Shown: in pieces, positions 47,940 to 56,867 of the stretch
How the letters are laid out: every line of letters starts with the position of its first letter
Position numbering within the stretch: the stretch's first letter is position 1
Source: Pseudarthrobacter sp. AL07
GTDB lineage: Bacteria > Actinomycetota > Actinomycetes > Actinomycetales > Micrococcaceae
Reading direction: 5' to 3'
Assembly (NCBI RefSeq): GCF_029960665.1
Contig: NZ_JASBRB010000012.1
Span: forward strand, 1 to 64,000
DNA: 64,000 nucleotides
Made by a program: the position numbers and the translations under genes
The notes under the pieces: generated by a model
Told to the model about the DNA's origin: nothing
Database searches by the model: none
What the model saw: the letters and a program-made list of their open reading frames with translations, nothing else

Positions 47940-48803
47940 TCAGGGGTTCAGCCCAAGGGCGGGTGCGAGCCAGCCCACGGCCGGGGCCAGGGACTGCCGT
48001 GGAACCTCCCAGGAGTGTCCCAGCCCGGGCACCAGGGCCGTCTTGACGTCAAAGCCGGCTCTAGCTGCTGCGTCAGCGACCCGTGCCTGGTAGCCGGCGA
48101 ACGTGCCGTCCTGCGCCCCGGCGGCGAGGTAGCTCCTGCTGTGGGTGTAGTGCCGGGTTGCCAGGTCGTTCAGGGGCGCGACCGCGTCGAAGGCGGCGGT
48201 GTCTGAGCCGAACGCCTGTGCGATGGTCGCGGCCCGGTTGGGGCCCAGTGCCGGTTCCGCTTCGCCGCTGACGTCGATTACTGAGGGGTAGATGTCGGAG
48301 TGCAGGGACGCCATTTGCACGGCGCAGGTCCCGCCAAAAGAGAAACCGCCGATCGCCCACCGTGCTGGGTCAGGATCAACTCTCAGGGTGGCTTTGATCC
48401 AGGCGGGGACATCGGTGGAGAGGTGCGTGCGGGCCTTGGCGATGCGCGAATCCAGGCACATGGTGTTGGCCGTGGCGGAGCCGTTGACATCGGGTATGAC
48501 TACGACGGGTGCGAGTCCGTTGTGTGCTGCGGCGAAAGCATCCATGGCGGTTTTGACGCCGCTGGCGGTAACCCAGTCGACCGGCGAGCCGGGCTGACCG
48601 GCGATCAGGACCAGCACCGGCAGTGCCGGTCCTGTGTCTGCCTGGTACGCCGACGGGAGGTAGACGTAGGCGTTGCGGGCGGCGAAGCCGGACGCCGTAC
48701 CCGGAATCTGCGCCGAGTTGATCGTCCCGGCCGCAGGGAGACCCGCCGGCTTCACCCATGAGCAGGAGGAGCAGTGCCGCCGCCGCTGCCGCGGACCCGA
48801 CAC
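47940..48803 (-). CDS. Secreted or anchored esterase, alpha/beta hydrolase fold, disturbed N-terminus
   Basis: The 287-residue frame holds an antigen-85/esterase D-like domain: GTASGFAARNAYVYLP near residue 33, LPVLVLIAGQPGSPVDW near 60, the nucleophile in GGFSFGGTCA near 152 and the histidine in LVPGLGHSWE near 262. Another frame starts at the ATG at 48852 and encodes NTLSGLDLLTGVVPV followed by a leucine-rich helix. It joins the esterase frame if one G is dropped from ATGGGTG at about 48757. The membrane region seems much shorter than the several helices I expect in this family, so the gene may be truncated as well as shifted. Confidence 0.7.
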   Translation of the reverse strand: MSGPRQRRRHCSSCSWVKPAGLPAAGTINSAQIPGTASGFAARNAYVYLPSAYQADTGPALPVLVLIAGQPGSPVDWVTASGVKTAMDAFAAAHNGLAPVVVIPDVNGSATANTMCLDSRIAKARTHLSTDVPAWIKATLRVDPDPARWAIGGFSFGGTCAVQMASLHSDIYPSVIDVSGEAEPALGPNRAATIAQAFGSDTAAFDAVAPLNDLATRHYTHSRSYLAAGAQDGTFAGYQARVADAAARAGFDVKTALVPGLGHSWEVPRQSLAPAVGWLAPALGLNP

Positions 48804-48933
48804 TGACCGGAACGACCCCGGTGAGCAGATCCAACCCGGAAAGAGTGTTCATACCGTAGTCCTTCGAACTGCCGGTGCTCCCGGACTCCGGGAGTTAATA
48901 CCGGACGCTGGTGTTGTTGCCCAGGCGCAGGAA

Positions 48934-48962
48934 GACCCGCGAAGCGGGGTGCTTCGCGGGTC
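48934..48962 (-). terminator. Terminator hairpin downstream of the acidic secreted protein
   Basis: Perfect 12-bp arms (48934-48945 and 48951-48962) enclose a GGGGT loop. It lies 67 bp after the stop of the gene at 49029-49361 and just upstream of the esterase promoter region. Confidence 0.75.
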
Positions 48963-49028
48963 CCGGTACGCCGGCGGCGCTGTGCTGTCGGCCGGTCCTT
49001 TCCTCAAGGCCACCTGCGCGGGTCGGTG

Positions 49029-49361
49029 CTACGGGGAACCGGGTGCGTCCCCCGGATCGGTGTGGTCACCGGTCTGCTCAATGTTCGGACCGGTATCACC
49101 GGGCGCCTCCGGTGACTCTGCCGCTTCGGTGCCCTCGACGGCACCCGGGGCATCGGCCGTGTCGCCCGGGGTGAGGGTGTCGACGGCACCTGGTGTGTCA
49201 GCCGTATCGCCCGGGGTGGGCGTGTCCGCCGTGACGGATTGGGTGGTGGTCGGCGCCGGTGTTGCAGCGTTTGCGGCCCCAAGGCCCAGCCCGGCCATGC
49301 CGAGGACTCCTGCACTGACGATGACGATTTTGGTCTTGGTTTTCAGGTCTTTGACGTTCAT
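49029..49361 (-). CDS. Small acidic secreted protein with repeats
   Basis: This 110-residue protein has a signal peptide (KTKTKIVIVSAGVLGMAGL, cleavage near AANA-A, residue 32). The mature part is disordered and acidic, with an imperfect repeat of TPGDTADTPGAVDT and TPGDTADAPGAVEG. AAAGGAG lies upstream of the ATG. No family is recognised. It diverges from the histidine kinase gene across a region with four CCTGAG-type half-sites, so it may be a target of that system. Confidence 0.7.
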   Translation of the reverse strand: MNVKDLKTKTKIVIVSAGVLGMAGLGLGAANAATPAPTTTQSVTADTPTPGDTADTPGAVDTLTPGDTADAPGAVEGTEAAESPEAPGDTGPNIEQTGDHTDPGDAPGSP

Positions 49362-49444
49362 GTCCGGCTCCTTTCGTGGCGGGCTCTTGGGTCCGCCGGT
49401 GCCTCCCGGTGCGGGTGGCGATGGTTCAAGTGTGGCCCGTGGCG

Positions 49445-49482
49445 CCTGAGAGGAGACTTAGCGTGCTTGAGGTCCGGCTGAG
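49445..49482 (+). promoter_or_regulatory. Two tandem CCTGAG-type boxes between secreted protein and histidine kinase
   Basis: Four half-sites follow one another: CCTGAG (49445-49450), ACTTAG (49456-49461), CTTGAG (49466-49471) and GCTGAG (49477-49482). Spacings are 11, 10 and 11 bp, so all lie on about one face of the helix. They are 57-94 bp before the kinase start and 84-121 bp from the divergent secreted-protein start. This is the densest copy of the island motif. Confidence 0.6.
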
Positions 49483-49538
49483 ACAGGACCCGGGGGAGGG
49501 GTTTGTTTTCTGCCCTGTGCCGGGCCCATCCTTGGAAC

Positions 49539-50996
49539 ATGGATGCTGCTCAGGGTTTGGTGCGCCGGCGCGGTGCGCGTTGGGGTGTGCGCAAGCGCGC
49601 GACTGCGACTGCGGTGCTGGTCGTCGCGGCAGCACTGGCCGTGGGCGGGATCGTCCTGCTCGCCTTGCTCCAGAGCTCCCTCGTGGCGTCAACGGAAACG
49701 ACGGCGCGGCAGCAAAGCTTCGACGTCATCGCACAGATCTCCGGACAGGACGTCGCCGAGGCCGGCCAATACATTGCCTCGACCGCCCATACCGGTCAAT
49801 ACGTGCAAATTCTCGCACCGGGAGGTTCAGTATTTGCCTCATCGATACCTGCAGCTGCCGCGGCCCCATTGACGTCCCTTCGCCCCGGGGCCGGACAGAC
49901 CCTGACCCAGGACGTGACCGGACTGGACAGCCTCCATGACAACGACGATTTCCTGATCGTGGCGACCGGCGTCGATGTCGGGGGCCGGCTCTACACGGTG
50001 GTCGTCGCCGCGACCGTCCAGGTCCAGGCTGACACCGTTTCCACGGTGGCCTGGTTCATCCTCGGGGCCACCCCGCTGCTGCTGGTGGTCGTCGGTATTT
50101 CCGTCTGGGTCCTGGTCGGGCGGTCACTGCGGCAAGTGGAACTGATCCGTGGCCAGGTCGCAGGGATCAGCGCACGGAGCCTGGACGGGCGCGTGGACGT
50201 TCCGTCCACCGCCGATGAGATCCAGTCCCTGGCCGAGACGATGAACATGATGCTGGGCAGGCTGCAGGCCTCAGACCAGGAACAACGCCGCTTCGTCTCG
50301 GACGCCAGCCACGAACTGCGAAGCCCGCTTGCGACACTCAGCGCCGGAGTGGAGATCGCCGCCGCTGACGCTTCCGGCGCGACCTGGGAACAGATGAAAA
50401 CCGTTTTAGCGGGGGAAACAGCCCGGATGCGTTACCTGGTCGAGGATTTGCTGACCCTGGCCAAAACCAACGACGGCGGTCTCCGGCTCGAGAGCACGGA
50501 CGTGGATCTGGATGATGTCCTGAACGAGGAGATCCGCCGGCTGCGTTCCACCAGCACCCGCGTTATCGAGGTCAGCCTCGAGCCCGTCAGGGTATCCGGG
50601 GACCCGCGGCGTCTGGGCCAGGTCGTGCGCAACGTCCTGGACAACGCAGACCGGCACGCCGCATCCCGGATCAGCATTCGGCTGCGCAACACCACTGACG
50701 GGGCGCTCATTAGCATCGACAACGATGGATTGCCGGTGCCGGCGGCGGAACGGGAGCGAATTTTCGAACGTTTTGTCCGGCTGGATCAAAGCCGGTCCCG
50801 TGAAAGCGGCGGGAGCGGTCTGGGCCTGGCTATCGCGGCCGGAATTATGGCAGCTCACCACGGCTGGATCCGCACCGGTGAAACCCCCGGCGGGGGTTGC
50901 CGATTCGAGCTGGGCTTTCCTCCGGCTCCCGCCACCGCCCGCCAACCAGAGGGGCCGGACCTGGCAGTGGACCCGCGGCTCGCCGAAGCGCCATGA
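49539..50996 (+). CDS. Sensor histidine kinase, OmpR-partner type
   Basis: This 485-residue kinase has a membrane helix at about 20-45, an extracellular sensor region of about 110 residues, a second helix near 160-185 and a HAMP linker. The phosphoacceptor histidine is in FVSDASHELRSPLATL near residue 260. The ATP domain shows NVLDNADRHA (N box), IDNDGLPVP (G1) and SGGSGLGLAI (G2). I choose the ATG at 49539 over the longer frame. Its response regulator is probably the gene at 51504-52187, which is on the opposite strand beyond one small gene. Confidence 0.9.
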   Translation: MDAAQGLVRRRGARWGVRKRATATAVLVVAAALAVGGIVLLALLQSSLVASTETTARQQSFDVIAQISGQDVAEAGQYIASTAHTGQYVQILAPGGSVFASSIPAAAAAPLTSLRPGAGQTLTQDVTGLDSLHDNDDFLIVATGVDVGGRLYTVVVAATVQVQADTVSTVAWFILGATPLLLVVVGISVWVLVGRSLRQVELIRGQVAGISARSLDGRVDVPSTADEIQSLAETMNMMLGRLQASDQEQRRFVSDASHELRSPLATLSAGVEIAAADASGATWEQMKTVLAGETARMRYLVEDLLTLAKTNDGGLRLESTDVDLDDVLNEEIRRLRSTSTRVIEVSLEPVRVSGDPRRLGQVVRNVLDNADRHAASRISIRLRNTTDGALISIDNDGLPVPAAERERIFERFVRLDQSRSRESGGSGLGLAIAAGIMAAHHGWIRTGETPGGGCRFELGFPPAPATARQPEGPDLAVDPRLAEAP

Positions 50997-51132
50997 AGGC
51001 CTGCGACGGCTTTGAAAGGTTTCGAAAGCCCGGGCACGGGCCAGTTGCGGCTTCATCGGGTTATGTGGGAGCGGCCTTGGAGCGCAGGACGTCACAGCGG
51101 TTCCTCAGTTCCAGTGCGGAAGTGTTCTCCCT

Positions 51133-51423
51133 ATGAACCTTCGCAGCGCAACCAGCACCGCATTGGCGATCATCGTCGCGCTGACCCTCGGCATGGGTTC
51201 GGCTTCCGCCGCGGAACACGGTAAAACGACGGGAACTGCCGCCAGCGCCGCCCGGGCCGCAAGTCCGGACGCGGCGGACCGAGGTCAGGGCGGCCCGGAT
51301 ATGGTTATCCTCACCGGGTACCCCCAAGAAGTCCACACTGACGAGCGGATGATCGAAGAGGAACTCGAATTCGGGGAAGCCGCCCTGCACACGCTATGGA
51401 GGTTCCACACCGGCAGCGCTTAG
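51133..51423 (+). CDS. Small secreted protein between kinase and regulator
   Basis: This 96-residue protein has a signal peptide (LRSATSTALAIIVALTLG, cleavage near ASA-A, residue 26). The mature chain is charged, with GGPDMVILTGYPQEVHTDE and a C-terminal helix rich in glutamate. No family is recognised. The ribosome site is weak. Its place between the kinase and the convergent regulator suggests it could be a ligand or modulator of the sensor, which is inference. Confidence 0.55.
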   Translation: MNLRSATSTALAIIVALTLGMGSASAAEHGKTTGTAASAARAASPDAADRGQGGPDMVILTGYPQEVHTDERMIEEELEFGEAALHTLWRFHTGSA

Positions 51424-51503
51424 AGTCCCGGCCGGCCAGGCCCGCCCCCACCACGCGCCGCTCGTTGCATCGGAGCAGGAGAGCCGGGCGCGGACATCAC
51501 TTT

Positions 51504-52187
51504 TTATCCGGTTGGCCGGTCAGCGGTCAGCATGTATCCCATTCCCCGGACGGTGGTCAGGGTCTGCAGACCGAAGGGGCTATCGATCTTGCGCCGCAGA
51601 TACCCGATGTAAACTTCCACGACGTTGTCGCCGCCTTCGAACGCCGGGTCCCAGACGTTGTCGAGAATCTGGGATTTCGACACGACCTGGTCATGGCTGC
51701 GCATCAGGTAGTGCAGTAGGCCATACTCCCGGGCTGTCAATTCAATGAGGGAATCGCCCCGGCGGACGTTGCGGCTGCCGGGGTTCAGTGACAGCGTCCC
51801 CAGGGTCAGGGTGACGGGCCGTTCCGGGGCGCCACGGCGGATCAGGGCGCGGATCCTGGCGACGAGCACGAGGAAACTGAAGGGTTTTGTCAGGTAGTCA
51901 TCGGCTCCCAGATCGAAGGCGTCCGTCTGGTCGTATTCCCCGTCCTTTGCCGTGAGCATCAGAACAGGGGTCCAGATCAGCCGCTCCCGGAGTTCCTTGA
52001 GAACGTCGTACCCGTTTTTGAGCGGAAGCATCAGATCAAGCAGGATCACGTCGTACGGGTTCTCCGTAGCAGCCCACAGGCCGCTGACCCCGTCATGGGT
52101 AATGTCGACCACGAAGCCCTCATTAGTGAGTCCGCGCCGGACCGTCTCGGCCAGCATTTTTTCGTCCTCGACCAGCAGCACCCGCAT
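51504..52187 (-). CDS. Response regulator, OmpR/PhoB family
   Basis: This 227-residue regulator has a receiver domain with VEDE near residue 8, the phosphoacceptor aspartate in VILLDLMLPLKNG near residue 51, and DDYLTKPFSF near 102. A winged-helix DNA-binding domain follows (LTAREYGLLHYLM, VYIGYLRRKID, TVRGMGYML). The ATG at 52187 has GAAAGGGGG upstream; the longer frame is not supported. It is convergent with the kinase gene instead of following it, and divergent from the PAP2 gene over two CCTGAG-type boxes. Confidence 0.92.
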   Translation of the reverse strand: MRVLLVEDEKMLAETVRRGLTNEGFVVDITHDGVSGLWAATENPYDVILLDLMLPLKNGYDVLKELRERLIWTPVLMLTAKDGEYDQTDAFDLGADDYLTKPFSFLVLVARIRALIRRGAPERPVTLTLGTLSLNPGSRNVRRGDSLIELTAREYGLLHYLMRSHDQVVSKSQILDNVWDPAFEGGDNVVEVYIGYLRRKIDSPFGLQTLTTVRGMGYMLTADRPTG

Positions 52188-52230
52188 GCCCGGCCCCCTT
52201 TCGTTGGTACTTGCAGTATCCCGGACGCCC

Positions 52231-52280
52231 GTTGAGCGGAACCTGAGCAGCGGCGGAGCGGCTCTCAGTTTTTTCTCAGG
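52231..52280. promoter_or_regulatory. Pair of CCTGAG-type boxes in the regulator-PAP2 intergenic region
   Basis: On the plus strand GTTGAG (52231-52236) and CCTGAG (52242-52247) form one box, 95-111 bp before the PAP2 start. On the minus strand CCTGAG (52275-52280) and ACTGAG (52264-52269), split by five A, form a second box 77-93 bp before the regulator start. The two boxes point in opposite directions. Confidence 0.6.
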
Positions 52281-52341
52281 GCGGGTGCCCCAAGCTGGTG
52301 GCACCCCGGCGCATCAGCGCTCATACTGTCAGGACTGCACC

Positions 52342-53064
52342 ATGGATTCCTCCCCCGCCCGCCGGACCACGATCTTCCCGGGGCTGCGGTCCTGGTGGTG
52401 GGTCACCGTGGCCGCGTCATTGTTCGCCACCACGGCCGCGGCGGGGATGGCGGCGAAGTCCTTCGGACCACTGGCCCCGGAGCTGGGCCTGGACATCTCC
52501 CTGAGTCATGGGAGGAACAGTGCGTTGATTGCGGCCAGTGAGGCCATTCATTACGGTCTTGGACCGGCCGGTGCCCTGGCGCTGGTGATGATGATCTGCG
52601 GGTACCTGCTCTGGTCCCGCCGTCGCCCGGTTCAGGCGCTGGCGTTCGGCTCCGTTGTTGCTGTCGGGTGGCTGGCCTCAACGGCCGGCAAAATCCTGGT
52701 CAGCCGCTCCCGGCCGCCTGCCGACGCGACCGGAGCGCTGATCGCTGAAACGGGCAACAACAGCTTCCCTTCCGGGCACACGGCCTTCGCAGTCGCCCTG
52801 GCGCTGGCGGCCGTGCTGGTCCTAGCCCACGGCACCGGGCAGCGCCTGACGGTTCTGGCCGCAGGCTCACTTTTCGTCGCGATAGTGGCGTTCTCCCGGA
52901 TGTACCTCGGTGTGCATTACCTTAGCGATGTAATCGGGTCTGTCCTGATCAGCAGCGCGGCGATCCTGGCATGGCTGCCGGTATGGAATACTCTCGTAGC
53001 GCCGCGGATCTCCGGCATTGGCCTGATCCGCGGGTTCGAGGCAAGAACGCTGGGGCGGCAATGA
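52342..53064 (+). CDS. PAP2-family phosphatase
   Basis: This 240-residue membrane phosphatase has about five to six helices and all three PAP2 motifs: KILVSRSRP near residue 117, NSFPSGHT near residue 140, and SRMYLGVHYLSDVIG near residue 190. Such enzymes dephosphorylate phosphatidic acid, phosphatidylglycerol phosphate or undecaprenyl diphosphate at the outer face of the membrane. It is followed by the MprF-like gene 76 bp downstream and may be cotranscribed. Two regulator boxes lie upstream. Confidence 0.88.
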   Translation: MDSSPARRTTIFPGLRSWWWVTVAASLFATTAAAGMAAKSFGPLAPELGLDISLSHGRNSALIAASEAIHYGLGPAGALALVMMICGYLLWSRRRPVQALAFGSVVAVGWLASTAGKILVSRSRPPADATGALIAETGNNSFPSGHTAFAVALALAAVLVLAHGTGQRLTVLAAGSLFVAIVAFSRMYLGVHYLSDVIGSVLISSAAILAWLPVWNTLVAPRISGIGLIRGFEARTLGRQ

Positions 53065-53140
53065 CCCCACAGGACCAGCAACCCTGCAGGATATCCCCGA
53101 TGAATTTCCGCTCCCTCCGCATCTGCTGAAAGGAATTCCC

Positions 53141-55893
53141 GTGGCAGCGCCACCGCTGGATTCTGGACCCGTTGCCCGCCAAGGGCGTTGGCTGTCCCGG
53201 ATCGGAAATCTCCGCCGAGCCCCGGTCACAGTAGGTTTTGTCCTGGCCTTTTGGGCCGCCGGCGCACTGTCCTCCACCCTCATCACCGGCCCGGCCGGCA
53301 CCCTGCGTCCCAACGTAGCGGCGACAGCGCATTCTTTTCCCGGTCACTGGTGGGCGTTGCTGACCTCCGGGGTGTGGGCGCAAAACCTGGCCGGGTACCT
53401 GCTGGGCAGCGCCGTTGTGCTCGTGGTCGGGCTGGCCCTGGAATCCCGGATGGGGAGCCTAAGATTCGCCACGGCGGCCCTTGGCTCTCAAATCCTCGGA
53501 ATTTCTGCCGCTCTCGGGTTCCTCACGGTTGCACAGCAGGTCATGGGGACCTGGACCCAGGAAATGAGCGGGCACATCTTCCTGGGCCCCAGTGCGCTCA
53601 TGACCGGGGCCATCATGGCGGGGTCAGCAGTGATGCCGACGCTGTGGCGGCGGCGGGTCCGCCTGGTCGTCTTCGCCCTGCTGGTACTCCTGGCCCTCTA
53701 TAGCGGCGGGTTCGCCGACCTGGTCCGCCTCGGTGCCGCAGGGGCCGGGGCCCTTCTGGGCCCGGTCCTGCACGGCAGGGGGCCCCGGTTCGTCCGCCCT
53801 GTCAGCTCCCGACATGAAGGCCGGGTCCTGATCGCGCTCCTTGTCGCCGTATCGGCCATCGGGCCCGTCGTCGCTGGCCTGACGCCACACGCCGCGGGAC
53901 CGTTATCGGTGCTGCGTTTCCTATTCACCAACATTCAGCCCGTGGACCCGGCGATACTCCAATCCCTGTGCGCCGACCCGGGACAAGCGAAGGAATGCGC
54001 CGGCGCGCAACTGCAACTGCGCGCCGGCGCCGGCGGGATCTTCATGGCGATCCTCCCGTCATTTCTCTTAGTGCTGCTCGCAGACGGTCTACGCCGTGGA
54101 CGCCGCTTCGCCTGGGCCGCCGCCGTGCTGATCCAGCTGGGTTTGTCCGTGCTGGCCGGAATAACTATTGCCGGAGTCCTGTATCCGGCGGCACCGGGGG
54201 CTGCGGCGCCCGAAGGGATCGGCGCCATCGAAACTGCCGGGTACACGCACCCGCTGGCCCTGGTGCTGCCGCTACTGCTGCCCGCGGTGCTGACCATCGT
54301 GTTGCTGATCTCCCGTGGCCTCTTCCCGGTCGCAGCCCCGGCGGGGACCTACCGACAGCTCGCGGCCCGGACCGGAGCCGCCGCAGCTGTCCTCAGTGCC
54401 ATCTATCTGGCCGCCGGTACTGTCCTGGCCGACGGCTTTACGCCCGGGCCGGGACCGGGAGAACTGCTGGCAGACATTCCCGACAGGTTCCTACCACTGG
54501 GTTACATGCTGGATGCGTCCCCGGCGTTCTTCCCGCAAAGCACCCTCGCGGTTCTGCTCTACGAGGGCATCGGCGTCACCTTCTGGACCGTCACAGCCGT
54601 CCTGGTCCTGAAAACCTTCCTGCGCCCGGCCCCGACCCAACACAATGCCGGCACCGGCCGCGCCCGGGAAATACTGAAAACCCAACAAGGCAGCACCCTG
54701 TCCTGGATGACAACCTGGCCCGGGAACACCTACTGGTTCTCCTCGACCGGTGAAAGCTTCATCGCCTACCGCGTCATCGCCGGGATCGCCCTGACACTCG
54801 GAGTCCCGGTCGGACCCCGGCCCCAGACTAAAGCCGCGTTCGCGGAGTTCACCAGGTTCTGCACCAAGCAAGGCTGGACGCCGTGCTATTACTCCGTGCC
54901 CCAGGAACTACGCGACCACGCCGCGTCCCTCGGCTGGGACTCAGTCCAGGTTGCCCAGGAAACGATCCTGGAACTGGATGCGGTGTCCTTCCGGGGAAAA
55001 AAATTCCAGGACATCCGCACGGCCATGAACAACGCGGCCAAAGCCGGCATCAGCGCCGAATGGACCACCTACGCGACCGCGCCCTTCTCCGTACTGGCCC
55101 AAATCCAGGAAATCTCCGAAGAATGGGTGGCCGACAAAAAGATGCCCGAAATGGGATTCACCCTCGGCGGCCTCGACGAACTCAACGACCCCGACGTCCG
55201 CCTGCTGCTCGCCATCGACAGCACCCACACGGTCCACGCGGTCGCCTCCTGGCTGCCCGTCTATAACAACGGCACCATCGAAGGCTGGACCCTGGACTTC
55301 ATGCGGCGCCGCCGCACCGGATTCCGTGCCGGCATCGAATTCCTCATCGCCTCCGCCGCACTCAGCCTCAAAGACCAGGGATACAGATTCATCAGCCTCT
55401 CCGGGCCCCCCTGGCCAGGCTGAACGCGGATGCACCGCCCACACCTACACCAGCCGGGCCGCAGACCTCCGGAAGCCTCGACCGGCTGCTCAGCTGGCTC
55501 GGCGCAACCCTGGAACCCATCTACGGATTCAGGTCCCTCCTGGCATTCAAAGCAAAATTCCAGCCACACTACGAACCCCTCTACATGATCTACCCCGACG
55601 CCGCGGCGCTGCCGGCCATAGCCAACGCCATCACCCGGGCCTACCTCCCCACCATCAACCTCGGTGAAAGCCTGACACTGGCCCGACGCATACTCCGCCG
55701 GCCCACACGCTCCCGCCCCACCGGACGGCGTCCCACAACACCGGACCGCCCCGGCGCACACGACCGCGTCCCGGCGATGAACCTCCCGGCGCCAACGCCC
55801 CCGGCAGGGAGCCGCTCCGGCCAGCATCCGGGTCACATACCATACCGTCAGCCGCCATCCCGGGCCGGAACACCGGGGAAGAATCAGGAATGA
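53141..55893 (+). pseudogene. Rhomboid-like/DUF2156 MprF-type aminoacyl-phospholipid synthase, late frameshift
   Basis: The GTG at 53141 (AAAGGAA upstream) opens a 760-codon frame. It has an N-terminal rhomboid-like membrane unit (HSFPGHWWALLTSGVWAQN; FLGPSALMTGAIMAGSA), further helices to about residue 500, then a cytoplasmic DUF2156 domain (SWMTTWPGNTYWFSSTGESF; FMRRRRTGFRAGIEFLIAS). The frame stops at 55423, right after RFISLSG. One extra G in the run at 55403-55405 would restore SGAPLARLNADAP, DRLLSWLGATLEPIYGFRS and YEPLYMIYPDAAALP to a stop at 55893. That stop overlaps the deacetylase ATG. MprF-type proteins add amino acids to phosphatidylglycerol and protect against cationic peptides. 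Confidence 0.8.
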
Positions 55894-56867
55894 GGAATCG
55901 AAACCCCCGGATGCCTGCACCTAAAAACACGGCGGCCGCAAGACGGGACAGAGAAAGGACGGACACGGCCATGGGGTCAGCTCATCGAAATCATCCGGGC
56001 ACAGCCGCCAGCCGTCGTGCGTTCATCCTCTCCGCCGCGCTGGCCCTCGCCGGATGCCAAAATCCACCCGAGAACCGTGCAGACAGATCGGAGAACGCCA
56101 CCCGCAACGCCGCCGCCCCGGCGGGCCCTCCACCAGCCCCTCTACCTCCGGAGCCCTTACCGTCCCCACCCGGCAAGGAACAGATCGTGGCAACCTTCAC
56201 AGGGCAAGCGCCCCTGGCCTGGGGGCTTCAGCTTCCCGGAGTCCTCACCTGTCTCCCTCCCGGAAACGCGGGCATCGCTCTGAGCTTTGACTGCTGCGGC
56301 GGCCCCGGCAGTAACGCCGTGGACCAGAACCTCATCGATGCCCTGCAAAAAACGGGCACCCCGGCCATATTTTTCCTGAACTTACGATGGATCAGGGCCA
56401 ACCCGGGACCGGCGAAGTCACTGGCCGAAAACCCGCTGTTCGAAATCGGCAACCACGGCACCCGACACGTGCCGCTCTCGGTCTCCGGCCGCAGCGCCTA
56501 CGGCATCTCCGGGACCGCCAGCGTGGCCGAAATCTACGACGAGGTCATGACAAACCAGGACGCCATTCACCGTCTCACCGGCAGGGCTGCCCGATATTTC
56601 CGGCCGGGGACCGCCTACCTTGACGACGTCGCTGTCCGGATTGTCCATGCAATGGGAATGGTCCCGGTCTCCTTCAGCACCAACGGCGACGGCGGCGCCA
56701 CCTACCCCGCCGCGGTGGTATTCCGCGAAGTCACCGCAGCCAGGGCCGGGGAAATCGTGATCGCCCACGCCAACCACCCGACCGGAGGAACGGCCGCCGG
56801 AATCGTCCGTGCACTGCCGGCATTGCACGCCGCGGGAATCATCCCCGTTCCACTCACCGATACCTGA
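55890..56867 (+). CDS. Tat-exported lipoprotein, polysaccharide deacetylase (NodB) family
   Basis: The 325-residue product has a twin-arginine signal ASRRAFILSAALALAGC with a clear LAGC lipobox. The ATG at 55890 overlaps the restored MprF-like stop (ATGA); an in-frame ATG at 55971 is an alternative. The NodB domain shows LSFDCCGGPGS and EIGNHGTRHVPLSV with the H-x3-H metal site, and a late IVIAHANHPTGGTAAG. It is a paralogue of the gene at 35323-36267; both share the VxGRSAYGI and GT..VAEIYDE type blocks. A role in modifying cell-wall glycans is inferred. Confidence 0.83.
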   Translation: MRNRNPRMPAPKNTAAARRDRERTDTAMGSAHRNHPGTAASRRAFILSAALALAGCQNPPENRADRSENATRNAAAPAGPPPAPLPPEPLPSPPGKEQIVATFTGQAPLAWGLQLPGVLTCLPPGNAGIALSFDCCGGPGSNAVDQNLIDALQKTGTPAIFFLNLRWIRANPGPAKSLAENPLFEIGNHGTRHVPLSVSGRSAYGISGTASVAEIYDEVMTNQDAIHRLTGRAARYFRPGTAYLDDVAVRIVHAMGMVPVSFSTNGDGGATYPAAVVFREVTAARAGEIVIAHANHPTGGTAAGIVRALPALHAAGIIPVPLTDT

